Shown piece by piece: positions 1 through 11,840 of a stretch of 64,000 nucleotides of DNA. Source of the DNA: Physcomitrium patens (Eukaryota; Streptophyta; Bryopsida; Funariales; Funariaceae); assembly GCF_000002425.4 (NCBI RefSeq), contig NC_037269.1, positions 11,442,469 through 11,506,468 on the forward strand, written 5' to 3'. The notes under the pieces are model-generated. The model ran no database searches. It was not told the origin of the DNA and was given only the letters and a program-made list of their open reading frames with translations. Each line of letters begins with the position of its first letter. The first letter of the stretch is position 1. A program made the position numbers and the translations under genes.

Positions 1-525
1 ACAAATAGGTAGAAGTAAGTAAAAGTATATAAAAGTAAGTTAATTCTATGGTATTTAATATAGAAGCTTCGTAGAGGCTTCATAGACGCTGCTTTGACTT
101 CATAGGTGTCTTTAATTGACTTTTTGGATTAGAAACGTGGTCAACAAGTTGGCCATGTGCCACACATGTTGTTAGCTTGAAGATCAAGCTAACTATGTGG
201 CCCACACGTAAAAAGACTTGCCTTGTAAGTCAAGGCATGTGTCCTACAAAGTCAACACACATTGGAGGTCCTATAGAATGTCACCACGTAGCCCCTAGTT
301 ACATAGTATATGTAGAGACAAGAGTGAAGCCTTCTTCACTCTTATCAACTCTTTTCTTGCTTCCAGTCTAGTTTCAAGGGTCTCTAGTTTTCTTGTCTTT
401 TGGCAATAGCCATTCCAGTTTCTCTTTCAATATATATACTTGTTGATATATATTTTGTTACCTTTCTTTGAGTGAAGGCTCACTTGTTTGAATTGTTTTT
501 TCATTGAGCTCTTGTCCTTGACAAA
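1..525 (+). repeat. Left LTR copy, inverted relative to the element
   Basis: This stretch reads forward as the same sequence that 3833-3310 reads in reverse complement. Shared landmarks include the segment starting acaaataggtag, the block around gttagcttgaagatcaagct, the block around caagagtgaagcc and the end cttgtccttgaca. The copies differ by scattered substitutions and small indels. Relative to the other copy it seems to lack the last 15-20 bases of the LTR, where it joins the truncated RT. It may start upstream of the window. Confidence 0.85.
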
Positions 526-526
526 A

Positions 527-1588
527 ATCAACACAATACAAGATTGGTGCAGAAACAAACGCTATCTTCAAAGATTCAAAAGCAACTTCTGCTTCTTGAT
601 TCCATTGGAGATTGTTTTTACAAGTGAAACATGTAAGTGGAGCTGCAACTCGAGAGAAGTCTTTGATGAAGATCCGATAGTAGTTGACAAATCCCAAAAA
701 ATATTGGATATCTCTTACTGTTTTTGAGATCTTCCAATCTATAATAGTTTGAATTTTCTTAGGATCCATCATAAGTCCATCATTTGAAATGATGTAACTT
801 AAGAAATCGACTTGAGTAGTGTGGGATACATACTTTTCTATCTTGGCATAGAGTCCTGCATCTCTTAATTTTTGTAACATACGACAAACATGAAATTCAT
901 GTTCTTCTGGATTCCTAGAATAGATCAAGATGTCGTCTAGATAACAAACCACAAAATTGTCAAAAAACTCTCAAAAAACATCATTCATTAGATGTTGAAA
1001 AGCTATTGGTACATTTGTAAGTCCAAAAGGCATGATGTTGTATTCAAAATGTCCATACCTATTTCGAAATGCAATCCTTCATTCATCTCTTGCTTTAATG
1101 CGTACTAGATTGTATGTTCCACGAAGATCTATTTTTGTATAGATCTTAGCTTGATTCAGTTGATCAAGAAGTCTAGATATTAAAGGTAGTGGATACCTAT
1201 TTTTGATGGTAATCTTGTTGAGTCCTCGATAATCAACACACATCCACAATGATCCATCTTTTTTCTTCACAAATAGAATTGGGGCTCCTGTCGGAGTTTT
1301 TGAATGGCATATGAAATTCTTGGCTAGATTTTCTTCAATATACTTCTTGAGTTTAGTCAACTCATTTTGTGATAAATTGTAGATTGGTCCAAATGGCAGT
1401 TGTGCTCCTTCTTGAAGGTCAATTGAGCAATCATAGGGACGATATTCTGGAAGTGTATCCACATTTTTTTTTTTGAATACATCTTGAAATTCTTGATATT
1501 GACTTAGAATGCCACTTGAAGTCTTTTCACCAATAGAAATGGGTGTGGCATAAATAATATATGGTGATTCTTTCATAGCAGCATGCAA
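527..1588 (-). pseudogene. Gypsy reverse transcriptase fragment (broken)
   Basis: The N-terminal part (1588-1079) shows typical Ty3/gypsy RT landmarks: the fingers segment with PTGAPILFVKKKDGS, then VDYRGLNKITIKNRYPLP and an IDLRGTYN stretch. The frame is broken by a stop at about 1078 and another at about 972. It then continues with the catalytic YLDDILIYS box near 945 and the connection segment up to about 527. RNase H and integrase never follow: the frame runs into the inverted LTR. A dead remnant. Confidence 0.85.
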
Positions 1589-1777
1589 GAAAGCTTTTGC
1601 ATCTATAAATACGGGTTTAATTGAACTAGACTTATGATTCTCTACTTGATTAACTACACTGTTAGTTATACTTTTAGAGAAAGTAAGAGTTCGGAAAATC
1701 CAATCTATTTGAGGGTTGTATTTTTCTAACCACGATAAATCTAAAATGACTGGATTAGAGGGAGATCTAATGAAATA

Positions 1778-2089
1778 CTACAAAACTACAAAACTATTAT
1801 GACCATTGATTATTACTTCTATAGGAAGGGTTTCGTGAGTAATATCTCCAGAAGACAATGGACGACCATCTATGACTTCTACATGAACATGTTTAGTTTT
1901 CTTTACTAAAGATATGCTATGTCTTTTAGTAAATTCTTCATCTAAAAAATATGCTGAGGCTCCTGAATCTAACAAGGCAGAGACTTTGTAATGTTTAGGT
2001 CCTAACATAACATTTAATGTAAAACAAGGAGAGGGCTCTGAGGAGAGAATAGGACCTTTACTAGATGTTGTACAAGGTTCCAGCCGCAC
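1778..2089 (-). pseudogene. Retroelement aspartic protease remnant
   Basis: A 103-aa open segment contains ALLDSGASAYFLDEEF, with the D-S/T-G-A catalytic motif of retropepsins, followed by a strand-rich stretch that fits the flap. It lies between the CCHC knuckle (about 2175-2226) and the RT, as expected in a gypsy polyprotein. It is separated from the RT by stops, so the polyprotein is not continuous. Confidence 0.75.
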
Positions 2090-2169
2090 GGTCCCTATTG
2101 TAGCTGGACAAACTCATTTTCTGACATATTGTCTTCTTTCACAGCCATACTCCTCATTTTGTGATTACG

Positions 2170-3043
2170 TCGTTTCTTTGGACAATGTTGAGTAGTGTGC
2201 TTTGATTCTCCACAATATAAACATAATCCTTCTTGATGATGACGAATCTTTTCTTGCTCAGTAAGAGGTTTGAAACATACTGCATCAATTTACATATCCT
2301 CTACTTCCGAATGTATGTGTTGAAGAGGTGTTGGTGTTGCCATTGAATTATAGTAACGTTGAGGTCGGTTCTCAGATCGAAATTCAAAAAGGCAATTGTC
2401 GCACTTCATATTAAAGTCAATTGCTTGACTCAAGGTTTGAGGATCAGGTAAGTTGAACATTAATTTTTTTACCTCATATTGTTATTCTGTAGAGAAATTG
2501 GCTAATAAGTGCAGCATCATCCCACTTGATATCAGTTACAAGTTGTCGAAATTGTGAAGCATACAACGTTACTGATCGATTACCTTGTCGTAAAATACGG
2601 ATCTTATTGGTTGCAACACAAATTGTATCATGTTCTCCATACATAGATCAAAACTCCGCCAGAAAAGCCTCTAGATTATCTAATATTGGATCTCGTCATT
2701 CAAGAAAAGATGAAAACTATGATAGTGTTGAACCTAAAAGAAGTGTACTAATGAATCTAACTTGCGATCCTGGAGTTGGATAGCTTTGGAGTTGAAGTTC
2801 AATCACAAGTTGCAATTGATTGATAAATCCTCGAAACTTGAATCTGGTACTATCAAACTTCTTAGGTAGGGCAATTCTTAGTTCTCTAATATTTGAAGGA
2901 CGTTCCATCATAGGAGAAAGGACATGATTTGGTGCAGATGTTGAAGCAGCTCCAACCATTTCTATATCTTCACTTCTTATCAATCTTGTTGTTCCTTGTG
3001 GTGGTAAATTGAGTTGATGCATCGCAAGCATTAACTCCCTCAA
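2170..3043 (-). pseudogene. Retroelement gag remnant with CCHC zinc knuckle
   Basis: The upstream part (3043-2717) encodes a gag-like capsid segment with LPKKFDSTRFKFRGFINQL, close to the usual plant gypsy pattern of a folded capsid start before a QVRFISTLL helix. Further along the element, about 2226-2176, the minus strand encodes a C-X2-C-X4-H-X4-C zinc knuckle (CLYCGESKHTTQHC). The two parts are separated by frameshifts and stops, so the gag is not intact. Confidence 0.7.
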
Positions 3044-3274
3044 TTGCTCTTACATTTGTGCCATTGTACTCTTCATTTCAACAAGTTCTGCCATGATAAC
3101 ACTTAGAAGAGAGAAGATGTCTAATATCGCTCAACACAAATAGAAGAGAGGACTTGAGAACAAAGAAAATACTAAGGACAATATCAGTTTAGAAGAGGGT
3201 AATCCGCAACTTCTAATATGCTTATATCTTATCAAGAAAAAGAGGTAATCCACTCTTAATCAAGATTAGACAAA

Positions 3275-3288
3275 GCTCTGATATTATA
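3275..3288 (-). other. Probable primer-binding site (initiator Met-tRNA type)
   Basis: On the minus strand this reads tataatatcagagc, a slightly degenerate match to the TGGTATCAGAGC primer-binding site complementary to plant initiator methionine tRNA. It lies just inside the right LTR and at the start of the internal region, as expected. Confidence 0.6.
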
Positions 3289-3294
3289 GGTGTA

Positions 3295-3867
3295 CTCTTG
3301 TCAATCTGTCAAGGACAAGAACTCGATGAAAAATCAATTCAGATAAGTGAGCCTTTACTCAAAGAAAGTTAACAAAATATAAATAAATAAGTATGTATAT
3401 TGAAAGAGAAACTAGAATGGCTATTGCCAAAAGACAAGAAAACTAGAGACCCTTGAAACTAGACTGGAAGCAAGAAAAGAGTTGATAAGAGTGAAGAAGG
3501 CTTCACTCTTGTTTTTATATACACTATCTAACTAGGGGGTACGTGGCGACATTCTATAGGACCTTTAATATGTGTTGACTTTGTAGGACACATGCCTTGA
3601 CTTATAAGGCAAGTTTTTCTACATGTGGGCCACATAGTTAGCTTGATCTTCAAGCTAACAACATGTGTGGCACATGGCCAACTTGTTGACCACGTTTCTA
3701 ATCCAAAAAGTCAATTAAAGACACCTATGAAGCCAAAGCAGCATCTATGAAGCTTCTAGGAAGCTTCCATATTAAATATTATAGAATTAATTTATTTTTA
3801 CCTACTTTTATTTATTTCTACCTATTTGTATATGTAATTACTAACTTACATGAGTATGTCCATGACA
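3295..3867 (-). repeat. Right (5') LTR of the gypsy element
   Basis: This LTR precedes the primer-binding site in the sense direction of the element. On the minus strand it seems to begin TGTCATGG at 3867, a plausible TG start for a plant gypsy LTR, and to end in ACA just before the primer-binding site. It is the inverted partner of 1-525. The exact ends are inferred from these motifs, because no target-site duplication can be tested. Confidence 0.65.
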
Positions 3868-4029
3868 CTTGTCTTCCTATTCCATAATTCAAATAATCCA
3901 AGAAAACCAAATACCTTCTACTTTAAGCCTTTCACATAGGATTCATCAAATTTGTCATATTACGTGAAGTCTTGCTTGAGAGTGCACCAAGCATGTGGCT
4001 GTAGAAGGTAGAATAGAAATTATAGCAAA

Positions 4030-4475
4030 AAAATCTTAATTCTAATAGAATACTAAATAAACTCTAATTAAACCTTAACAATGCTAAACAAGCTTTAATC
4101 AAATTCAAAAGAAATATTTAAAATATTATAAAAGAAAAAATATGAAATCTTCAAGGAGTTGAAAGAAAATCTATAATAAAACTTAAAAGAAACCTTAAGA
4201 AGTTCTAAAAAATATTACAATAATCACAAATATATCTTAAATAAATCTCAATCAAGTTCTAATTTAATCCTGATTGAAATCCTAATAGACTTCAATCAAA
4301 TCCTAAACAAACTCTAAACTATAAACCAAATCTTAAATCAAACCTTAGACAAATCCTAAATCAAACCTTAAATAAAATCCTAAACAAATCCTTAATCCTA
4401 AATCAAATCCTAAAGCAAACCCTATACAAACACTAAATCCTAAACTAAATCCTAATCCTATTCAATCTGATCCTA
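4030..4475. repeat. Degenerate CCTAAA-rich (telomere-like) tandem repeat
   Basis: Roughly 450 bp of loosely repeated 11-13-base units of the form aaatcctaaacaa, with many variants (ctaaa, cttaaa, cctaatc). The core resembles the plant telomere unit CCCTAAA but is highly diverged. The flanks (3868-4030 and 4476-5525) are AT-rich, with no coding region I can support. Confidence 0.5.
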
Positions 4476-5525
4476 GTACAGTTTGGAACCTCAATATCTA
4501 TTAATTCCATTATTGATCTTGCTTAAAAATTTATACACCTTTTAACAACAAAGTTGGAAATAAGCATATAAAATTTGAAGATAATTGCACTTACCAAATA
4601 GAAGAAAAATCTTAAAATTTACTCAAGTGTTGGTTGGCCTCCTACTCCAATCTAATGTTGAACTTTCAGTGCCAATATCTCCTTATTGAACTATTTAATT
4701 GTTCTCAAATTTCACATGTATATAGAAAATCAAGTCTATTATCTTTAAACACAAACTTTATTTCAATTCAACTAATAAATTGCTAAAGATCTTAGAAATC
4801 TTAACTACCTCTCAAAGTCCAATTTCTGAGACCTCAACCTACTTGAAATTCAATAGCCTTTAATTTTAATTATTTGATCCAGCTCAAACTTATATCATAT
4901 ACTTCACTCAACTATTCTCATAAGTCCTCAAAATTTGAATTGAAGATCTACTATCAAACTCACAAAATTCTCAAAAATATAATACCTTTTTTATTTCACA
5001 AATTTTATAGTCACCCAAAACAATTGTGACTTTGCAAAGCTCTTGCAAAGTCATTACACACTCAATTTCCTCAAAATCAATGCTTAAAAAATCTCTATCA
5101 AGTCTGCTCTCAAATTCCACTCTTTAATTTGCCAAAGAATCTCCAAGTTACTATTTGTGCTTGGTTTTGTGCCTCAAGATCTGATTTCAACCTAAGTTGA
5201 TAACTAGTCCTTTTTAGATATCAAATTTTATCCTTTCGAATTGATTTTTATTTAAATCAACTTCTAACTTCTTCTTACATATGCTCATATTCTTTATTTT
5301 TCTAATCTGCCTTATTTTGCCTTATTTTGCCTTATTTATGGCCTTTCAAAGTAAGTAGAAGCTTACTTTGGAAAAGGTAGCATTTAAATCTTTAGTTCTA
5401 CTTTCTTTTGGACTATTATCTATTTTCTAAGATAATTTGGTATAATATTTGAATTAAGATCTTCTATAATATAATAAATTCTTCATCTCTTTCACCTATT
5501 AGTTGTATTACATCACAACAATAGA

Positions 5526-6040
5526 ATAATGATGTAGAGGATATTAATGAAAAGATTATGGCCATATTTCTTAGAAAAGAACAAGAATATCTAAGCGGCA
5601 ATGAAGTTGTTGTCAAAGATGGTGTCCACAATAATAATGTTTATTCAATCAAATTCATCAAGTCACTTAATCCATTTGGAATGGCCAAATCAAGGCTTTG
5701 TCTTAAGATTGAGGCTCTAGTGATGCTACTAAAAAATATTGCTCCTTGCTAAGAACTTTGTAATGGAATCTAGTTGATAATTATATGATTAATGGATTAA
5801 GTTTTTTAAAAAAGAGTTTTTAGAGGAAAATTTGTTGAGAACTTGGTGTTCATTTTGTTGATTACATTAACTTCTATAACAAAAGAACTTTTGTTCATTC
5901 TAAAGAGAAAGCAATTTCTAATCCATCTTACATTTGCTATAACAATAAACAAATTCCAAAGACAATTAATGAAGCACGTTGGTTTGGATCTACAACAACC
6001 TATTTTTCTCCATGGTTAACTTTATGTAGCACTCTCTTGA
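5526..6040 (+). pseudogene. Decayed PIF1-like (Helitron-type) helicase C-terminus
   Basis: The open segment at 5526-5749 reads like the C-terminal part of PIF1 helicases of Helitrons: DVEDINEKIMAIF, then YLSGNEVV, then SLNPFGMAKSRLCLKIEALV followed by MLLKNIAPC. In the family this is the N-x-x-G-x-P-x-x-x-L-x-L-K-x-G-x-P-x-M-L-L-R-N region. After a stop the same frame continues with CNGI, and further on with YNNKQIPKTI and FSPWLTLCSTL, which match in place the terminal Y/F-A-M-T-I-N-K-x-Q-G-Q-T and F-x-H-G-Q-L-Y-V-A-x-S-R motifs. Several stops and lost key residues show it is dead. No Helitron ends (5' TC, 3' hairpin-CTRR) were identified. A cellular PIF1 pseudogene is the alternative. Confidence 0.6.
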
Positions 6041-7856
6041 TGTACTTCTTTTCGTTCTATCAAGATTCTTCTTCCTAGAAACAACAATTTTAATTCTATG
6101 TTGAATATTGTTTTTTTGGAAGTTTTAAGTAGATTAAATTAGTAATTTATTTTTTATATTTTATATTTTAATTTATTTATTTATTAAATTTAATACATTT
6201 TTGAATGTCTTAACTTCTTTTATGATTTTTTAATGTAATTTAATTTTTATATTTTTAGAAGTAATTCCTTCAATAAAATAATAATTTTTTTGCATATTAT
6301 CTAGGACAATGGCATGGATTTACAAATTCTACTTTGTAGCTAAGAGCTTAATTGTGTATTTTATTTCTTTCTATTTGTATTGTATTGCATTTGTATTTGA
6401 AAAATAATCTTCGATTCAAAAATTCATTTGAATCACACTTTCCGTGATAACTACATTGGATATGTTAATCAATGTATGGCTTCATATACTGTTCTCAAGC
6501 TTAACTTCATTGGCTTAATCCCCATCTCCTCAGCGGCATTTCAATATACGAAGGGAGCTTTGACGAGCCACAGATGAGAGAGTTTTAGTTTGCTGCATGA
6601 ACGACAGAGCTTAGCGAGCAGGAGCACGGAGGAAACACGTGAAAGTGCTTTTTGTGCTTGCAAAAGCTTACAGTGTCACAAAGAACAAACCAACGTGCTT
6701 CATTAATGGTGTGAGAGAGAAGAGGATCCAAACCAACGTGTGAGAGAGAAGAGGAATGTATATAAAGGACCTCCTCTCGACGTGGGTGACAAGCATAGCG
6801 TATGACATAGCATGCTACCTGGAAGAGAGATTCGTCTTGGAAATTTCAGCTAATTCCTCAAAACAGTGCTCGACTGTGAAGATATGGAACTCAATCGCTC
6901 ACCAGCCATCCTGCAACAGCCGCCATGTCGTGTTCCGAGTTGCTTCAAGAGAGGCAGCACTGCAATTTACACAGTCGCCTCGGAGGTTGACTTTCGGCGC
7001 AGAGTTATCAGCAATATTCGAGAGGGAACCTTTCGCTAACAAGAGACTATTCCGTTGCTCATGCTTCAATCTATGAATTCTGTGTGGCATTCAGTCGCCT
7101 TCTAAATTGAACGTATAGTCCATGATTCTCCCCACTGGCCCATAGCCCCTCAGCCGCCTGAAGTCCCCTCATGAGGTAAAGTGAAGGTGTACGCTGACAT
7201 TTGATATTCAGCCTGCCCCTAGTTTTATCGAGAAAACTATGACCAAGTGCGGCACATATCTGAATCCTAAGGTTTTGCCGCTTATTGACAAATCCGGGAA
7301 CCATTTCACAGCTACCCAATGTGGATTATGAAGAAAGCATCTCTTGGGTCATGCCTATGTGCAAATTGTCAGTCCCCATGAATTCCTAGTTTCCTTTGTT
7401 GATTGAGAATTCTCGCAGGTTTGACTCGAATTCCGCCATGGAAAAGCTGCATTTATGTGGTGAAAGGGATTCGGGGAGGTGGAGGCGTGGCATTAGGACT
7501 ATTTGGTGATAGACGGCGTTCAACCCCATCCTTGGGTGTCCATGGCCACGGACTGCACACGTTATCTCTACTCTGCCGCGCGCGCTTTCGGAATAATCGG
7601 CTTCCTTTCAATGCACTTTCTAACGTGCTCGTATGAACCTGCTGGGATTTTTCAGAACGGAAGCCTCCAAACCTCAATGTCGAGGTCGCAGGCTGTGATA
7701 GCGATATCGTAGCAGCTGAATTCCGTTGTTGCGACTCGAATGTTGGGTGCATAGAGCACGAAGTCTGGCTGTGTTGTCTGGTATTTGCAGATTGGGGAAA
7801 TTAGTGCTGGAACTGCACTTGGGTCGCGCCGATTAATTAGGCTTCACAGTTCAGGA
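6041..7856. other. Intergenic region and probable 5' leader of the next gene
   Basis: AT-rich up to about 6480, then near-average base composition from 6520 onward. Short open frames on both strands (for example 6756-7076 +) overlap one another and show no recognisable domain. A pyrimidine-rich stretch ending tatttgcag just before 7790 may be the acceptor of a 5'-leader intron. No gene is supported here. Confidence 0.4.
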
Positions 7857-10800
7857 ATGGCGCCTTGCGGAGTGGTTATGCTTTCACCGCCGCTCGTGCC
7901 TGCGACAACCAGCTCGGTTGTCCAGAGAGATGGATTTGCTGCGGGCAATGTGGGTAGGAGAACATCCCCGCTTCACAGTGTGGTTCTCTCGGGGAATGCG
8001 AACAGACTTGTGGGTTTGGACAACCGGCGGTACCGACTAATTCGAGCTAGCTCTGAGGAAAATTCAGATACTGTGAGTATTAAGATTCGCAATAACTTGA
8101 ATTTCGTTTTCCTCGTGAAAACTTTGTGTTCCATTTTGGATCAATTTTGTGTTTCGCAAGTTTTGTCTGTCTTGTGCTTTTTTCTTCATTATCCGCCGCT
8201 TGCATTCCTCTCTTTCAGAATTCTCATTCACTAGTGTCCACGTTATTCAAAGTATATTGCTGATTGATAGATCTTTTTAGAAACTCTATCCTTATCGCTG
8301 TAATCTTCAGAATTTGCTTAGTTCTGGCAATTCGATAATGTTCTATGTAGTTGCAGAGATGTGAGGAACAGAGGTCTTGATTTGATTGATACTCGAATAC
8401 AGAATTGTTTCCTCCAACAGTTGTGCAGGAGATTTGTATCAGTGTTTTTATTTCGTGTACTTTACAAATAGGAACATTTCCGGAGACAGAAGAGGCATAA
8501 AACATGGAAAGTCTTACGTTTTGCATTGTGGTCTATGTGATCACTAGATTTAACTGGATAAGGACTACATCTTGTGTGCAGGCGTCTTCAAGTACATCTA
8601 CAAGTGAGAAGGAGGACTTAAATGCCAAGGTACCTTTCAAGCGCTGCAACTCATGCAGATTGCAGTAAAACTGGTGTCAGAAACTCAGTGTATGAATATC
8701 TAGAATACCAATCATCTGTTCACGGAGAGGACACCCAGTTGTGGATAAGCTCACACCTTCAAAATTTAAAATAAGACGATGTCCAATGCAACAGCCGATA
8801 TGAGATGAGCTGAGGACCAAGAGGTTTGACACCCAAATATCTGCTGCACGTTACATATTCGACCTCGAGGGGTCATTGCGAAACACTGATGAGCTCGATT
8901 CAGTTATGTGATAAATGGTTTTTAGATGTCAAATGTAGCAAAGTTTATTTGTAAGGGGAAGAAAATTTGTTTTTCCTCATAATATAGGTTGGGCAAGGAT
9001 TCAACTGTGATGTTCCAGTTGGCAGCTGCAGAGGCAGAGGCAGAGGCGCTACGCAGAGAACTGGCAGCGCGCAAAGGCAATCGAGACACAACTGATCTTT
9101 CAAAACTGAAACCAGCCACTCCAGAAAAGCGTATTGACGGCACAGGCTATAGAGAAACTCTGTTCTCCGGCCCGAAAGCTACTGGTGTGCATCTGTTACA
9201 CTCCCCTCCATACCCCCCACATTTGTCCAATCCTCTTTATGGTTCACTTGGACGAGCCACGATCCTCGCCTGTAATTTGACATTCAATGCAGTGATTGTC
9301 TAATGGAGGCCAATAGGTGAATTACAGTAGTAATCGTTGAGATGACAAATCTTTAGGACTCCTTTGTAAATGATTTTGCATCATACATGTTGTACTTGCA
9401 GGCAAAGTAGGGCCTTCAATCTGGATATGTCTGTAGCTTTGCATTTCCTTTTTAATATTTTGGTCATGTAGGGTACACCGAAATCTTTGACGAGAAAAAA
9501 CTTCTTTGATTGTACTGCAACCTGATCTTCTTCACGCACTTATTCATGTGAGGTTTTCACTTCTAATAGGAAAACCGGAGCAGCAACCCAGTAAGTGGGG
9601 TTTGTCAGAAGCAGAGCTATTTCTATCTAAAGGTGCACCTACTGAAGGAATGGGTCTTGGAGGGGAGGCTATGGAAGCTGGTTCTGACAAAGTTATTCAA
9701 AGGCGTCTGATTATTGGACTTGGAATCTCCGCGCTAGCTGTTGGATTGGCTAATGTACCCTCTTGACCACATTCTTTGTGTCCATTACAGTGTGCTTCAC
9801 ATCCTATTTTTTAATCATAATTGATAATTGTCTCCTCTGTATGATTCTTAAAACCTTATTTTTTTGTAGTCTTAGCATACAGTGCAAACTCAGCGTTGTT
9901 GATTTTTAGTTGGGTTGAAGCAAATGCCTCTGTAATGGGTGGCTGCAGCTGAAATTTCCGACCAGCAGACCCTCCAAACCATTATTTTTATATGTGGTTT
10001 CTATTCTTCAGCTCCAACGCATACTAAAATCGTTAGAAGATACTGCTTCAGGTTGCTCTTTCTTTCTCTCACTTGCTCTCGCTTGCTGGGTTGATATTAA
10101 TCGGCAATGCCCCAACAAAATTGCAGAAACTAACTCTGAACTGTGCATGTTTGTTCGGTTGCAGATGTTGAAGTAGTGAAAAGTGAACTGAGAAGAGCAG
10201 GCACATCCGAAGAAATCAAGAAAACCTTGCTCAAGTGTGTTCGGGCTTTTACTTCTGACGTTTTTCATGACAGTGTTGGTGTTTTATGATCATCTGCAGA
10301 TTGATTGATCATATCATTGCATAGAAGCCACTGAAATGTAAGTTGTCTGATTCTGCAGTGCGGCAGCATGGTTAGACGGAGAGAATGCAGAGAAGGCAAC
10401 CAACCTTTCGTTTGAAATATTCGAATACGTGGATCAGGTACACCTCAGAATACCACATTTGTCTAATTCAAATACGGAAAATAATCTGAAAAAGCTTGGC
10501 ATGATGAATTATATCCATAAGCCACTGCTAGGTCTCCTAGTTTCTACCTTGCAGCCGCCATGTTCTGTAGCACAATCTTCTGGGTGGGCAGATGGTTGTC
10601 AGTTACAAAGTTCAGGTAGTAGTGACCAATGGGAATGAATCTGAATTAGTTGTGATTTTCACCGACAAACCTCCTCCAGATAAACTCTTTCACAAAACAA
10701 CATCACTTCCCATCGCCTAGTTTATGTTTTTGTTGTTTCTCACAGAAGCAATTTTATTATTGTTTTTGCAACAGGCTGATTATAGTAGATATTTTGAGAA

Positions 10801-11288
10801 CATTGGAGAACCCAGCCCAGTACAACAGTATGTCTCTTGATTTTTTCCCTTTGAGCAGCGCATTTACAATGCTTGTTTGGAAGCAGATGTGTTGAGTTTT
10901 GAATGACATGTGTGCACCATATTATTCAAAGATAGAGAGATGATGATCGTCATCTATATCTTGTCAGTATTATATCTGATTGAACAATCAAATGCGGGAC
11001 ATTTCTGATGTGTTCATTTCTTTCGCAGAATGGAGTTTCTCAAATTCAGTTTGCAATCAATCAAGGTAAAATCAATTCAAGTCCCTCCTAGGAATTCTGA
11101 GTTTTCATCCATAAGAGGGAATTGTATAGAACCAATATTTTTTTATATGAACGGATTCGTGCCACGAATGTGAACTGATGTATTTTCATTTGAATCCTGT
11201 TCAGGCTGCTCGAAAAAAAATCGATGAATTTTTGACGCTTATTCCCTCAGAAGATTTGGATGCTGCTGCATCCCAATTTGCCCGTTGA
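7857..11288 (+). CDS. Putative plastid membrane protein of unknown function (10 exons, 332 aa)
   Basis: Exons assembled by splice signals and phase: 7857-8072, 8582-8629, 8998-9184, 9570-9754, 10012-10051, 10165-10234, 10359-10437, 10775-10827, 11029-11065, 11205-11288. They sum to 999 bp with all phases compatible. Start choice: the ATG at 7857 is in strong context (aggATGGCG) and begins a Ser/Arg-rich, acid-poor stretch (MAPCGVVMLSPPLVPATTSS) that looks like a chloroplast transit peptide; an in-frame ATG lies 24 codons upstream. Next come a Ser/Thr linker, an Ala/Glu helix (QLAAAEAEAEALRRELAARK), a conserved-looking segment (RETLFSGPKATG, SKWGLSEAELFLSKGAP), one hydrophobic segment (RLIIGLGISALAVGLAN) near the middle, and a charged helical C-terminus ending DLDAAASQFAR. 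I recognise no enzyme motif. A thylakoid or envelope protein with one membrane span is the inference. The alternative is a peripheral plastid protein. Confidence 0.75.
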
Positions 11289-11806
11289 CTGCACTGCAAC
11301 GATTGCTGAATGCAAGACAAGTTAAGATGTATCACATGTCCCTTCACACGGAGCCTTTTAATTCTTTTGTTCATAAGTTGTATACATAGAAGCTTCTTGC
11401 TCAAGTGAAATATTTTGTTCCTATTTGCAAGAATTCCACAGCTTGATTGCAACTGCAAATCCTCTTGAATCTGCGTGTGTGCATCTGAGTCACCTTATTA
11501 GTGTAGCTGAAGAGCTTCTCTACTTTGCTGCCTCGTAATAATGCAGTGGGTACTTAGAAAAAAAATAGTTTCAGTTGGAAAAAACGTTTGAGTTTTCATG
11601 ATTCTTATGTTACTTGTGGATATTTGTTCTCCTTAATTGTAGTTGCTGGAGGAGTAGAAGTAGACAATGGGATGAGAAAATGAAGGAACGAAATGGTATG
11701 GAATACTGTTCCTAGAAAATTGTTAAGTAAATCAAAAAGACATATATAGAAATAAAAGTGTATAGAAATAAATTGTAAAATAAATGGTATAATAAAATAG
11801 AATTTA

Positions 11807-11840
<34 letters not shown>

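Larger units (their letters stand above)
1..3867 (-). mobile_element. Rearranged, truncated Ty3/gypsy LTR retrotransposon
   Basis: The internal part reads on the minus strand in the order primer-binding site, gag, CCHC zinc knuckle, aspartic protease, reverse transcriptase, which is the Ty3/gypsy order. RNase H and integrase are missing: the reading frame runs out of the RT palm/connection region straight into LTR-like sequence at about 525. The two ends are inverted copies of each other, whereas intact LTRs are direct repeats. Stop codons interrupt the RT, so the copy is dead. The left end coincides with the window start, so the full left boundary and any target-site duplication cannot be seen. 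Confidence 0.85.

Noticed and set aside
1..3867. Interpretation of the inverted ends as a foldback DNA transposon
   Set aside because: The internal region has gag, protease, RT and a tRNA primer-binding site in the right order, so a rearranged LTR element explains it better.
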